This document shows, one piece after another, positions 29,311 through 49,579 of a stretch of DNA of 64,000 nt. Made by a program: the position numbers and the translations under genes. This DNA comes from Metridium senile (lineage: Eukaryota; Cnidaria; Anthozoa; Actiniaria; Metridiidae): assembly GCA_949775045.1 (NCBI GenBank), contig OX459108.1, positions 11,768,072 to 11,832,071 on the forward strand. The letters are read 5' to 3'. The notes beneath the pieces were generated by a model that saw nothing but the letters and a program-made list of their open reading frames with translations, had not been told where the DNA came from and searched no databases. How positions within the stretch are numbered: position 1 is the stretch's first letter; each line of letters opens with the position of its first letter.

Positions 29311-29754
29311 AATAGAATGAAATTTGTAACACCGTAAAAAATAGAAATAGAAACTAGCGAGTAAACTAGTATAGGCTGCGTCGGTGTTTGATATAAACGA
29401 TAGGTAATATAATGAAATTTGTAACACCGTAAAAAATGTTGACTTAACTTTACTGACGTTTGTAGCTTTAGCCCTTCGTCGGAGTGTATATATTAATTTG
29501 TTTATTCATTTGCATGTTTATTTATTTATTGATGTATAGTTTATTTATTAATATTTCATATTGGTAAATATACACACAAACCAAGATCTAAATCGCGATC
29601 GCATGCAAACTTTTCTAGCTCATGGCTAAAAGAAGATCGTTATTAATGAAAATAAGCCTTCTCTTTGTGTAATCTTTGACACATTAAAAGCTTGCCGCAT
29701 TATCGTAAGTACCGCGACCCTCAGCTAAACGCAACGCTCTTCATATACCATTTA

Positions 29755-30110
29755 AGATATTTCGGGTTTCAAGTCTTATTCATTACTTCCCGAACATGCG
29801 CAAAAAGTCCAAAAATGTATATTCCGATTAATACATGTATAACAAATGTATTGAAATATATCGCTTGTTTGCCGTTACATTTTACGTGCATAGGAACATG
29901 TTTTTACTTGTAGAGAAGTGCTTTAATATATATATATTATATTCACTGTCTTATTCATTATTTCCCGTACATGCGCAAAAATATTTATTTCGATTAATTT
30001 TTTTAAGACATAGATTATACATGTTGAACAAATATATTGAAATTAAATATATCACTTGTTTTCCGTTACGTGCATAGAAACATGTCTTTACTTGTAGAGA
30101 GGTTTTGTCA
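29755..30110. repeat. Tandem duplication of ~180 bases
   Basis: Two units share TCTTATTCATTA, CATGCGCAAAAA, TATTGAAAT, GTTACGTGCATAG-like and ACATGTTTTTACTTGTAGAG segments at about 29775-29930 and 29948-30105. Confidence 0.75.
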
Positions 30111-30116
30111 ATATAA

Positions 30117-30408
30117 ACACCTATTTCAAAAATCGTTGTCGCAGCCGAAGCTACAGTCCACACTCTAAAGCCTGCAAAGGATGTCGGTTACATGGACTTA
30201 ATTTGTAATTTATTGCACGTTTTTTAAAGAAATATTTGTATTAATATCCATCACAACAACAACTTGTTATGGTCATATAACACAAATACGTACAACCAAA
30301 AAATGCTATGAATAAATCGACAACAAAAGAAGAAATACCGACATCCTTTGCAGGCTTCAGAGTGTGGACTGTGGCTTTGTTTGCGATAACGATTTTTGAA
30401 ATAGGTGT
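30117..30408. mobile_element. MITE of the GGCTTCAGAGTGTGGACTGT family, copy 3
   Basis: Ends ACACCTATTTCAAAAATCGT and TTTTTGAAATAGGTGT are inverted. Arms are about 75 bases with the full family core. This is the best preserved copy in the window. Confidence 0.85.
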
Positions 30409-30535
30409 ATATTTGGTATTGAAATTTAAAATATTCTTTCAAAAAAATCGAGTTTTTCATCTATTTCAAAAATGGAGTTGTGTAAGGCGACAGACCATTA
30501 TAACATACTCTTGGGCTAGCCGCGTTCACAATAAC

Positions 30536-30665
30536 AGACGGATCCGAACAAATCGTCTGGATGGTTAAATCGTCTGCACGGACAAATCGTATGGATGGTT
30601 AAATCGTCTGCACGGACAAATCGTCTGGATGGTTAAATCGTCTGCACGGACAAATCATTTGGTGT
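30536..30665. repeat. 34-base tandem repeat
   Basis: About three and a half units of ATGGTTAAATCGTCTGC followed by ACGGACAAATCGTCTGG. Confidence 0.93.
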
Positions 30666-30734
30666 TGACACAGGAAGAACACAATTTGAGCCGAAAACGT
30701 CATCTGATATGATTTTGGTAAATTCACTATAAAG

Positions 30735-30955
30735 TCAATCAATCATCTATCCAATCATATCCATTGATTCATTCAATTATCCATTCATTCATTCATTCCT
30801 TCTCCAAACATTCATTAATTCATTCAGTCATCTATTGATTCATACATCTATTAATTCATTCAATCAATCATCCATCCATTCATTCATTCATTCAATCATC
30901 CATCCATTCATTCATCCATCCATCCATCCATCCATCCAACCATTAATTAATTTAT
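30735..30955. repeat. ATTC/CATC-rich simple sequence
   Basis: Degenerate TTCATTCAATCATCCATC-type sequence. The 106-codon ORF through it is an artefact. Confidence 0.85.
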
Positions 30956-31224
30956 CGACGATATTTTTAAGGTTCATCATTTGTACCAAAATCAGGTTGC
31001 CGTCAGCTCGATGCAACGTTCACAATGACAAGGTGTTTTTTTATAGACATAGTATGATTTACACATTACCCGTGTCTGTGAATAATCCAGAATCATGTTA
31101 TCAAGGAAGAAGCCGTGTTGTCCACCCACGCACCAAATGGACAATAAATCCTTAAAAGAGGAGCTCGTGATATTATCATGAGCTTAAGAGTCGAGATGGT
31201 TTCCGGGCCCCCTTTATGAGGTTT

Positions 31225-31665
31225 TAGTTTATCTGACGCAGATTAATAATGAACAACAACAAACTTATAGCGAAAACAACACGTTTTAAAAACAAGTGGA
31301 CGACAAAATCATCAACACATGAAAAGGTTATCTGACACAGTCATGCAAATTAATAATGAACAACAACAAACTTATAGCGAAAACAACACGTTTTAAAAAC
31401 AAGTGGACGACAAAATCATCAACACATGAAAAGGTTATCTGACACAGTCATGCAAATTAATTAATGTTGAGCAATAACAAACTTATAACGAAAACATCAC
31501 ATTTTAACAACAAGTGGACGACAAAATAATCAACACAAGATAAAAAAAACGACTTAACGGCAATGTCAACAGATTTATACACGGCATGCAACTAGCTTAT
31601 AGCGAAAACAACAAATGTTAACAAGTGTGCGACAAAATCGTCAACACAAGATGAAAAAAAAATAA
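31225..31665. repeat. ~105-base tandem repeat, four decaying copies
   Basis: Units start near 31231, 31329, 31437 and 31570 and share AACAACAACAAACTTATAGC and AAGTGGACGACAAAATCATC. The first two are almost identical; the last is degenerate. Confidence 0.9.
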
Positions 31666-31949
31666 AAAAAATTCACAAAGATAAAATGAACAGATTTTGA
31701 ATTTTTTGGTTGATTCTTCATTTAAAGGTCCTGAAATGACGTCATTTTATTAAACAGTTCTATAGCATCAGTCTATGCGTTCTTTGCGTCCTATAAGCAC
31801 GATGTTGCTAATAGACCAAAACGGTTAACTTGCTATGTACCAAATTCAAAACCTCTGGGAAATAAAAATATTGTTCCAAACATTTTCCACGTGACATTGA
31901 AATACATGACAAAGAATCTTATTCCAAAAACATTTGAATTAGGTCAAAA

Positions 31950-32160
31950 CGTACCTACAATCATATGCAAAATTGTTGGAACATTGTCACTTTTTTATGA
32001 GCGTGAGCAATGTTGATTGGTCTTTCAAATGACAACCGTTTCACATTCCCACAATTCAACATTGATACGGGGAAGAGGGGGAAACGGAAAAATGATGTTG
32101 AAATATTTTTCATGTAAAAAAAAAAAACAGATAATGTCCCAAGGTATTTTGCACATGATT
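31950..32160. repeat. Dispersed repeat, inverted partner at 53990-54170
   Basis: AATGTTGATTGGTCTTTCAA, ACATTCCCACAATTCAACAT and ATGTCCCAAGGTATTTTGCA occur here and as the reverse complement at 53990-54170. The copies are about 180 bases. I saw no terminal repeats. Confidence 0.85.
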
Positions 32161-32575
32161 TTAGCAACGCGTTAGCCGATTTTGTACACAGGATACACAG
32201 GAAATAATCGGGACAGGTTTTTTTGAAAGCACATAACGCGTTTAGTTTATATCAATTCACCTTCAAAGCATACATTTTGAGAAACGACAATAGCAAAAAC
32301 ACTATCTTTAATGAAAAACATCGACACAACTAGAAGAAAAAATATAACGACTTAGGCTAGGTTTACACGGTACCGGATGAATTTTTGACCAGTCAAAAGA
32401 TTGTCCTGGACATGCTGTACACACGGAACCGATCAATATTTTCGCTCTATTCAGACGAATATTTGATCGGTCAGGCGTCCAAATTATTGCTCGTTTAGCG
32501 TGGTCCCGTGTGAACGGAACCCCTAAGCGGATGTTTTTTTGACCGGTCAAAAATTTGTCCGGTACCGTGTAAACG

Positions 32576-33904
32576 TAGGCTCAGATTTCAGCCGTTGGGG
32601 TTTCGTGCGCCCGCGATACTCTCCCCCGTAACGGCTGGGCGCATCGGCTTAGCATTGTTTTTCTCAGCCAATCAGCGATTTGCCCCTCGAAAATCGAGGG
32701 GCATAATATTAATAAATTAAAATTCATCGTGAACATAATGGCGGATAAGAGTGACTTCGAAAGTGCTTGTTCAAATGCTTTGAAATCGTTTGGTTTCGAG
32801 AAATCTAAGGATATTCAACGAAGGAATAAGTAAAAGGCAAAGATGTTTTTGTTTATCTACCGACTGGCTCAGGAAAATCATTGATTTTCCAAACAGCGCC
32901 GGCCGCTTGTAAGGATCCATTGTTTTGGTTATTTTACCTTTGGTTTCTCTCATGAGAGACCAAGAGAACTTAACATCCAAAGACATTAAGACTGCCTTGA
33001 TAGGCCAAGAAGAGGATGGCGAATGAGTAATATGCTAAACAACTACGAAGTTTTCATTTTAAATTACGGCGGTGATTGTAAGTTGTCATTTGTATCGAAA
33101 CTCGTAATTTTCGTCTTTATTACTTGATTTTTTTTCTCAATAAACCTAAAATACACAGCTATATTCTTAGAATAACTACATTTAAATCCAAAATGTTTAC
33201 TTTCAAAATTAAAACTGGTTTATTATTCGCGGTTGTAACATATACTCAAGCGGCTCTCTAAACGAGTCAACAATGTGACTAATGTGTATCGAAACGACTC
33301 TAGCTGTAATCATCGTCTTTATTGCTTGAATTTTTTCTCGATAAACCTTAAATACACAGCTATATTCTTTGAATAACTACATTTAAATCCAAAATGTTTA
33401 CTTTATTATGCGCGGTTGTAACATATACTCAAGCGGCTCTCTTAACGAGTCAACAATGTGTATCGAAACGACTCTAGCTGTAATTTTACTTCTTTATTGT
33501 TTGATTATTCTTAAAATCCTATAAAAACGGACTATATACTTGGAATAAACAAAACGTTTACCATTGAAATAGCTTTTGCGCTGATTTGTCTCGATCGTTC
33601 TTTTGACAAATAACATACCCGATGGAATTGCTAAATGATATGCAGGTTTTGCTAAGAGTTGTTTCGAATTGAATTCGAATCATTTGCAAATTTTAATAAA
33701 AGACCTTTTGACAATCAGGCCGTTGGAAAGTTTATTTACATTAGCTTACATTTCAACAAATTTTATTTCCGTTTCCGTTTTTTTATGCTATTAGCATAAT
33801 TACGTCACGGACATGCGCGACACGTTTCGAAGCCGATGCGCCCAGCCGTTAGTGGGGAGAGTATCGCGGGCGCACGAAACCCCAACGGCTGAAATCTGAG
33901 CCTA
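32576..33904. mobile_element. MULE-like 1.3-kb element with 70-base inverted repeats, carrying a gene fragment
   Basis: Ends start TAGGCTCAGATTTCAGCCGT and are inverted over roughly 70 bases, with few differences. GTGTAAACG is duplicated exactly at 32567-32575 and 33905-33913. Nine-base duplications with long inverted repeats are the hallmark of Mutator-like elements. The interior holds a RecQ-like helicase fragment (32738-33026) and a three-unit tandem repeat of about 190 bases (33090-33500; ATACACAGCTATATTCTT). No transposase is present, so it is non-autonomous. Confidence 0.85.
32738..33026 (+). pseudogene. RecQ-like DNA helicase N-terminal fragment (broken) inside the MULE-like element
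   Basis: Three blocks read in order on the plus strand in different frames. The first is an N-terminal block from the ATG at 32738 (MADKSDFESACSNALKSFGF). The second is a motif I / Walker A block GKDVFVYLPTGSGKSLIFQ (about 32838-32894). The third is a motif Ia block VLVILPLVSLMRDQENL (about 32923-32973). At least two frame changes separate them, and a stop follows at 33024. Motifs II-VI are absent. RecQ enzymes are 3'-5' DNA helicases; this fragment cannot be one. The absence of introns and the place between terminal repeats suggest capture by the transposon. Confidence 0.75.
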
Positions 33905-33921
33905 GTGTAAACGTAGCCTTA

Positions 33922-34690
33922 AAAAAAAAACACTAAATGAACGACATATATTTATCACCAACAACATTGATAATAGGGAGCAAAACAAGACATACATATA
34001 AGAAAATTAATACAAAAAACAAAAGCACTAAAAAACATATGCAACAACAAAAACGCATAAAAAAGAAAACGACCACAAAAAAAAAAGAAACGGAAAGGGC
34101 AAACACTCCCAATAGCAAAGAGAGCAAATATTTACACATAATTAGTTAATTTAACAAGAGACAAAAATTGAGTGATTTATTTAAAAACCTAGTCAGTGGA
34201 CTGTTGCAATACTACATATAGAAGACAAATTTTACGCTTTCATTACAATAACATTATCAATTATAATACAAATTTTGAATCTTAAAAATAAAACTCATTA
34301 CATTTTGATCGGTTGTTCGCAGCATTGTTCCATTCTCTTGGCAAATTAATATTTAAGCAATACCATTCTACCTCTCGTATTAAATAATTTAAATAATGTA
34401 AACTGGATGATCTGGAAATATCCAAATCTGATGACAAATTATTCCAGCTGATAAAAAAAATTATTAACGAAAACCATTTATCATAGACTACCACAGGTAA
34501 CCCATCGAATAGAAACTCGAAATATTACATAAGTGAAATGAATCAGTCAGTCTTTAAATATACCTCTTTACCTTATTGTTTGTTTACCCATTTCAGACCA
34601 CGTGATCCAACCCATAAGTTGATGATTCTTTCACATGTATTGTTATAGCATGTTCGTCATTAAAGGGAGTGTCACGTGGTCTCAAATTGG
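33922..34690. other. AT-rich spacer, nothing recognised
   Basis: A-rich sequence (33922-34150) and AT-rich DNA without repeats or coding signal. The short ORFs are chance. Confidence 0.5.
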
Positions 34691-34697
34691 CAACTAA

Positions 34698-34923
34698 GGC
34701 TAGGTTTACACGGTACCGGATGAATCTTTGACCGGTCAAAAGATTGTCGTGGACATGCTGTACACACGGAACCGATCAATATTTTCGCTCTGTTCAGACG
34801 AATATTTGATCGGTTAGGTGTCCAAATTATTGCTCGTTTAGCGTGGTCCCGTGTGAACGGAACCCCTAAGCGGATGTTTTTTTGACCGGTCAAAGATTCG
34901 TCCGGTACCGTGTAAACGTAGCC
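34698..34923. mobile_element. PIF/Harbinger-like MITE, copy 2 (intact)
   Basis: Inverted ends GGCTAGGTTTACACGGTACC and GGTACCGTGTAAACGTAGCC are flanked by TAA on both sides. Internally it is nearly identical to 32355-32575, including the palindromic TTTGACCGGTCAAA. Confidence 0.92.
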
Positions 34924-35305
34924 TAATATTTTAAGGTAGAGGTCTATTGTAAAACAAGACTGATATTTACTCGGAATATTTTGAATTCATGAAAATATTA
35001 CAGGAATCCCATCATAAATCATTTCACACCACAGGAAACCCAACAAACAAAACTCAATCTAGTCCATCATATTTTCATCAAATTAATAATACAAATGGAT
35101 ATTTAAAGTAACGAATGTTTCGCGACCACAGGAATCCCATCAGATAATATTCATCTAAGTGTGGTACTTTTCCAAAACAAAATCATTTCTCAACCTCTTT
35201 TACTCGCCACAGTGAGCCCGCTCAACATTACTGAACGGACTGTGTAATAGAATGATCTCGCTTCAAATTATCCTGAATCTAAGGGGGGAGGGCTGGTATA
35301 TTAGT

Positions 35306-45977
<10,672 letters not shown>

Positions 45978-46770
45978 TGTAAATTTGATTTGAAACCTTG
46001 CAAACCCACAACAGCCAAAAATGGTACGAAATCAAAAATGGCTGCCAAGAAGCCTAGATCCAGTCTCTATTATAGAGTTGAACACAGGGACCCCAATCCA
46101 TCAACATAGAAGTTATTAAAAAATGGCTGCCATGTTTTTGTGAATGCATAAACGTTGTCCAGAACGAAATAAAAAATAGTGAAACGCTGTTTAGAATCAT
46201 TTAATTGTTATACCAAGCACAAAAACTGCACTGAAGCTGAAAATGAATCAAGGTCCACAGGGATATGCTAATATTGAATATTCGTCTTTTGGAGAAGTTA
46301 TCAGTGTCTTGTTAAGTTAAATAAACATCAACTCGGGCACATTTCTACATCTCTTTACCAATGCTTTCCCGATTATGTGGCCTCACAATATCAAATAGTA
46401 TAGAAGGCGTGAAGGCCCGAGGGGTACTCCCTTTGTCCAAGTGGTAGGGGTTATCCGATTACCTTTTAGGATTTAAAATATTTCCTGTGCGTACCTTTTA
46501 GGGTCCTTTTAGGGTTCTGGCTCAAAAATCAGTTACGTAACATGATTCAGTACCTGTAAGGGTCATTTTTCATATTAAAGATACCGTATGCAATCTTGAA
46601 AACAATACCATCCCCCCGGGCAGTAACTATTTGGAAATTCAGTGTGACGTTTGCATTGTGACATCGCCGTATAATCATCCAAATGAAACTCATAGCTTAT
46701 ACGCCGTAAAAGGGAATAGAATTTACTGCCTTTTACAGTGGACGTTAATCCTCCTTCTGGGTACGAACGC
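45978..46770. other. Intergenic: PDHA 5' flank and GPCR pseudogene 5' flank
   Basis: No clear TATA box precedes the PDHA start. From about 46597, CAGTAACTATTTGGAAATT and following bases match the 5' flank of the intact GPCR at 57474. The stretch 46385-46560 (GGGGTACTCCCTTTG, CCTTTTAGGG repeats) looks like a dispersed element of unknown type. Confidence 0.5.
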
Positions 46771-47223
46771 AAGATGGTTGTCGGCTGCTCCTCTTCTGAT
46801 CTGTTCCTCCAATCTACCTCTCCTTCTTCACTACAGCTGTTTCCTTATATCTTGCTTTGATAACAATCCCTGCTCGTCTGCTATGCTATAATACGAGATC
46901 CATTCAATGAGCTGAGGACGCCATTTAACTTCTGATCCTTAGCTTAGCGCTGACTGATCTTCTTGTTGGAGTACTGATGGACCCGGTGTCCGTCATATTT
47001 CACCTCACCGAAGGACTAAGAGAAAAAATAGTCGACATTCGTCTTCTTCACATGCTATACTTTCTTCTTTCAACTGCATCGATACTGACTCTAGCAGCTC
47101 TGACTTTGGATCGATACACATATTGCAGAGGTTACGTTTACCCTCTCAAGTACGTACAAAAATAAAGTCACAGCAAAACGATCTGTGTTTGTGTCCGTCA
47201 TTATATGGTTGTTCTCACTAATC

Positions 47224-47767
47224 TCGGGGGCTGAAGCGGAATCAGGAATCAGGAATCACGGCTTTGAAATTTGCAGGAATCAATTATCTTTGTGTAAAAT
47301 GTAGGAATCATGAATTTTTTTGCACATGGCTTTTTTTTTTCCAAAAAAAAAAAAAAACAGCTTAACATAGAACACTGCAAAAACGGCTGAGTAGATACAC
47401 CTCACTATATTGAGTTAATCATGCATTCAGGATGACACTTTATAGTGAGTTAACCCAACTCATTACTTAGAGTAAACATAAATGTAGACGGCCATTGAGT
47501 ACAATTTACTCAATATATTGAGTTTAACTTCACTTTTACTCACTCTAGAGTTGAGTTTACTCACTATAGAGTTGGGTTAACTCACTACAAAGTGTCAGCC
47601 TGAATGCATGATTAACTCAATATAGTGAGGTGTATCTACTCAGCCGTTTTTGCAGTGAATGAATAATGAATCGCGACAACAATTTGACTAGGAATCATGA
47701 ATCATTGACGAAAATTTGGAAGGAATCATGAATCATTGAAAATAAATGATTCCGCTTCAGCCCCCGA
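47224..47767. mobile_element. hAT-like non-autonomous element in the GPCR pseudogene
   Basis: Perfect ends TCGGGGGCTGAAGCGGAATC and GATTCCGCTTCAGCCCCCGA are bounded by CACTAATC (47216-47223) and CCCTAATC (47768-47775). This is an 8-base duplication with one change, as made by hAT transposases. Sub-terminal AGGAATCATGAATCATTGA repeats recur on both sides. The MITE at 47373-47657 is nested inside. Confidence 0.85.
47373..47657. mobile_element. CACTGCAAAAA-family MITE, copy 2, nested in the hAT-like element
   Basis: Ends CACTGCAAAAACGGCTGAGT and ACTCAGCCGTTTTTGCAGTG. It is closely similar to the copy at 11021-11279 across its whole length, with an extra ~25-base internal duplication. The TA duplicate is not preserved. 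Confidence 0.88.
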
Positions 47768-47923
47768 CCCTAATCATCTCTGGCGTCTATTTCAAGCTTG
47801 ACTACATATTTTACTCCTTGATTTTCACCAACACAGCAGTTGTCATAACGGTTGCAGTCCTACTATTTGTGTACATCATGACCAGTATTTACAAACGTCT
47901 CAACAACCAAGCGAAAAAGCTAA

Positions 47924-48118
47924 GGCCTCGTCTACACGAATCCGATCCGGCTGAAACCGCATAGAAATATTTGCGTTCACACGAATCCTGTTGATCGTTT
48001 CCAATTCAAAAGTATGCGGTTTCGGTGACCGGATTCACTGGATTCGTGTGGACGATAGGCCGATTCGCATCAAAAAGTATGCGGTTTCAAACGTATCCGG
48101 ATCCGTGTAGACGGGGTC
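47924..48118. mobile_element. PIF/Harbinger-like MITE in the GPCR pseudogene
   Basis: Ends GGCCTCGTCTACACGAATCC and GGATCCGTGTAGACGGGGTC are imperfect inverted repeats with TAA on both sides (47921-47923, 48119-48121). It interrupts the loop between TM5 and TM6. Confidence 0.9.
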
Positions 48119-48601
48119 TAAGTCAACGCAGACTGTCAAACGTGCAAAGAAAGAAGGACAACCAGAAGGAGCTGTATGCTACAAAGTGGCAAGCGAAAGT
48201 AACTAAGGCGTTAGTTTTAGTACTTTTGGCATACATCATTTGCTTCATTCCTGTCTGCATCATTATCTATGTGCTTAACTTTTGCACGATTTGCAGCTGT
48301 GGGTTTATTGAGTGGTTGAGCGGAGATCTACAGTTTGTAATAGTATTGTTGAACTCGGCTGTCAACCCGATCTGTATGCCTAGCTATGCCTGGCGTATGC
48401 AACAGTACAAGAAAGTTTTACGCAAGTTTATTTCTTGTTTGAAAAGGCGGGTTGATGCTGAGGAACATACTTCAATAACTCATATACTGCCAAAAGTAAT
48501 GAAGTGGATTCAGGCCCAAATAAACCATCTTGCAATAATGGAAATGAAGATGTGAAGACAGTAAGTGAAACTGTTTAAAGTTTTTGTATGCTCACCATTT
48601 A

Positions 48602-48806
48602 CAGTGCGAATCAAACAAAAAACAAAAAAAACATGGTCATCCAGAAAAATTTTAAAAATCGTTTATTGTTCGTTGAACAACTCAGAAACAAATATAACAC
48701 CGCAAGAAGTTTGCCTGATGTGTACTATGATAAAATTTTTGTACTAGTTAGAGTTGAACGATTTCTGAAATATTTCTGGGTGCCCACGGTTTTTCGATTC
48801 GCACTG
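48602..48806. mobile_element. CAGTGCGAATC-family MITE, copy 2, 3' of the GPCR pseudogene
   Basis: TA-flanked inverted ends. It lies 23 bases after the pseudogene stop codon, the same place as the copy 3' of the receptor at 61514-62530. The insertion therefore predates the duplication of these two. Confidence 0.9.
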
Positions 48807-49057
48807 TAAAAGCTGAAAGAAATTACCAGAATGTGTGTGCAAACATTGTAGAGAAAATTGTAGATGTAAATACCAATAGCGAACTTATGCAAGCCTTCAA
48901 GTATCCTGCACAATTATTAAATGCATTTGATAGACCTTTCAATTAACCTCGGTTACTTGACTGACCACGAAACAATAGATTCAAGTCTAGGCTTATTCCC
49001 CCTCCTCTTCCCAATCCCCCAGGGCCAGCTATGCAGGCTAGTCTAGGCTGGAATGAA

Positions 49058-49388
49058 CACAGGTAGCCCAAGCTCACTGTTAGTGTTGATTTACTAAGGG
49101 ATATATGGGTACTTTTGAACCTTCGATTTTTTGCCTTAAAATTTAATAAAATTCAATAAAACTCTTACCGTGTCTTCTTGTTGATCTCTTTAATCCTCTG
49201 AGTTAATTTCAGCCGATTTCGTTCAGAAATCGGCTGAAATTAACTCAGAGGATTAAAGAGATCAACAAGAAGACACGGTAAGAGTTTTATTGAATTTTAT
49301 TAAATTTTAAGGCAAAAAATCGAAGGTTCAAAAGTACCCATATATCCCTTAGTAAATCAACACTAACAGTGAGCTTGGGCTACCTGTG
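49058..49388. mobile_element. Near-perfect 331-base palindromic MITE
   Basis: Two ~160-base arms meet at TTTCGTTCAGAAA with almost no spacer. Ends are CACAGGTAGCCCAAGCTCAC and its complement. GAATGAA is duplicated at 49051-49057 and 49389-49395. The ends match those of the element at 17584-17789. Confidence 0.93.
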
Positions 49389-49579
49389 GAATGAATGGCT
49401 CTATACATTCACTATATTTTATCTTCTCCATGCAGGTTTTACTTGGAATCTATTGTTTCATCATCAGTGAAGCGAATAAGGGAAAGGTCTATTAAAAAAG
49501 TCAATTTGACGAAGAGGGAAATATTTCTTTAGGTATAAAAGTAACGAAGCAAAAAAAACTACTTTTGGAATATAAAAGT

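Larger units (their letters stand above)
32355..33918. mobile_element. PIF/Harbinger-like MITE, copy 1, split by a nested element
   Basis: Ends GGCTAGGTTTACACGGTACC (32355) and GTGTAAACGTAGCC (33918) are inverted and flanked by TTA on both sides (32352-32354, 33919-33921). This is the 3-base duplication of PIF/Harbinger elements. The right terminus is interrupted at 32575/33905 by the element at 32576-33904. An unbroken copy lies at 34698-34923. Confidence 0.9.
46774..48578 (+). pseudogene. Rhodopsin-class GPCR pseudogene with three transposon insertions
   Basis: The nucleotide sequence follows the intact receptors at 57474 and 61514 from the ATG (46774) to the stop (48576-48578). It is broken by an extra GATCT near codon 9 and by loss of eight bases after ATAACAATCCCTG near codon 30. 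Small indels occur in TM2 and around the DRY region. A hAT-like element (47224-47767) lies in TM4, with another MITE nested in it, and a Harbinger-like MITE (47924-48118) lies in the third intracellular loop. Recognisable blocks remain: LALTDLLVGVLMDPVSVIFH, the TM5 segment, TM6 YIICFIPVCIIIYVLNF and TM7 NSAVNP. No functional receptor can be made. The C-terminal tail matches the longer tail of the 61514 gene, so that gene is its closer relative. Confidence 0.93.
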
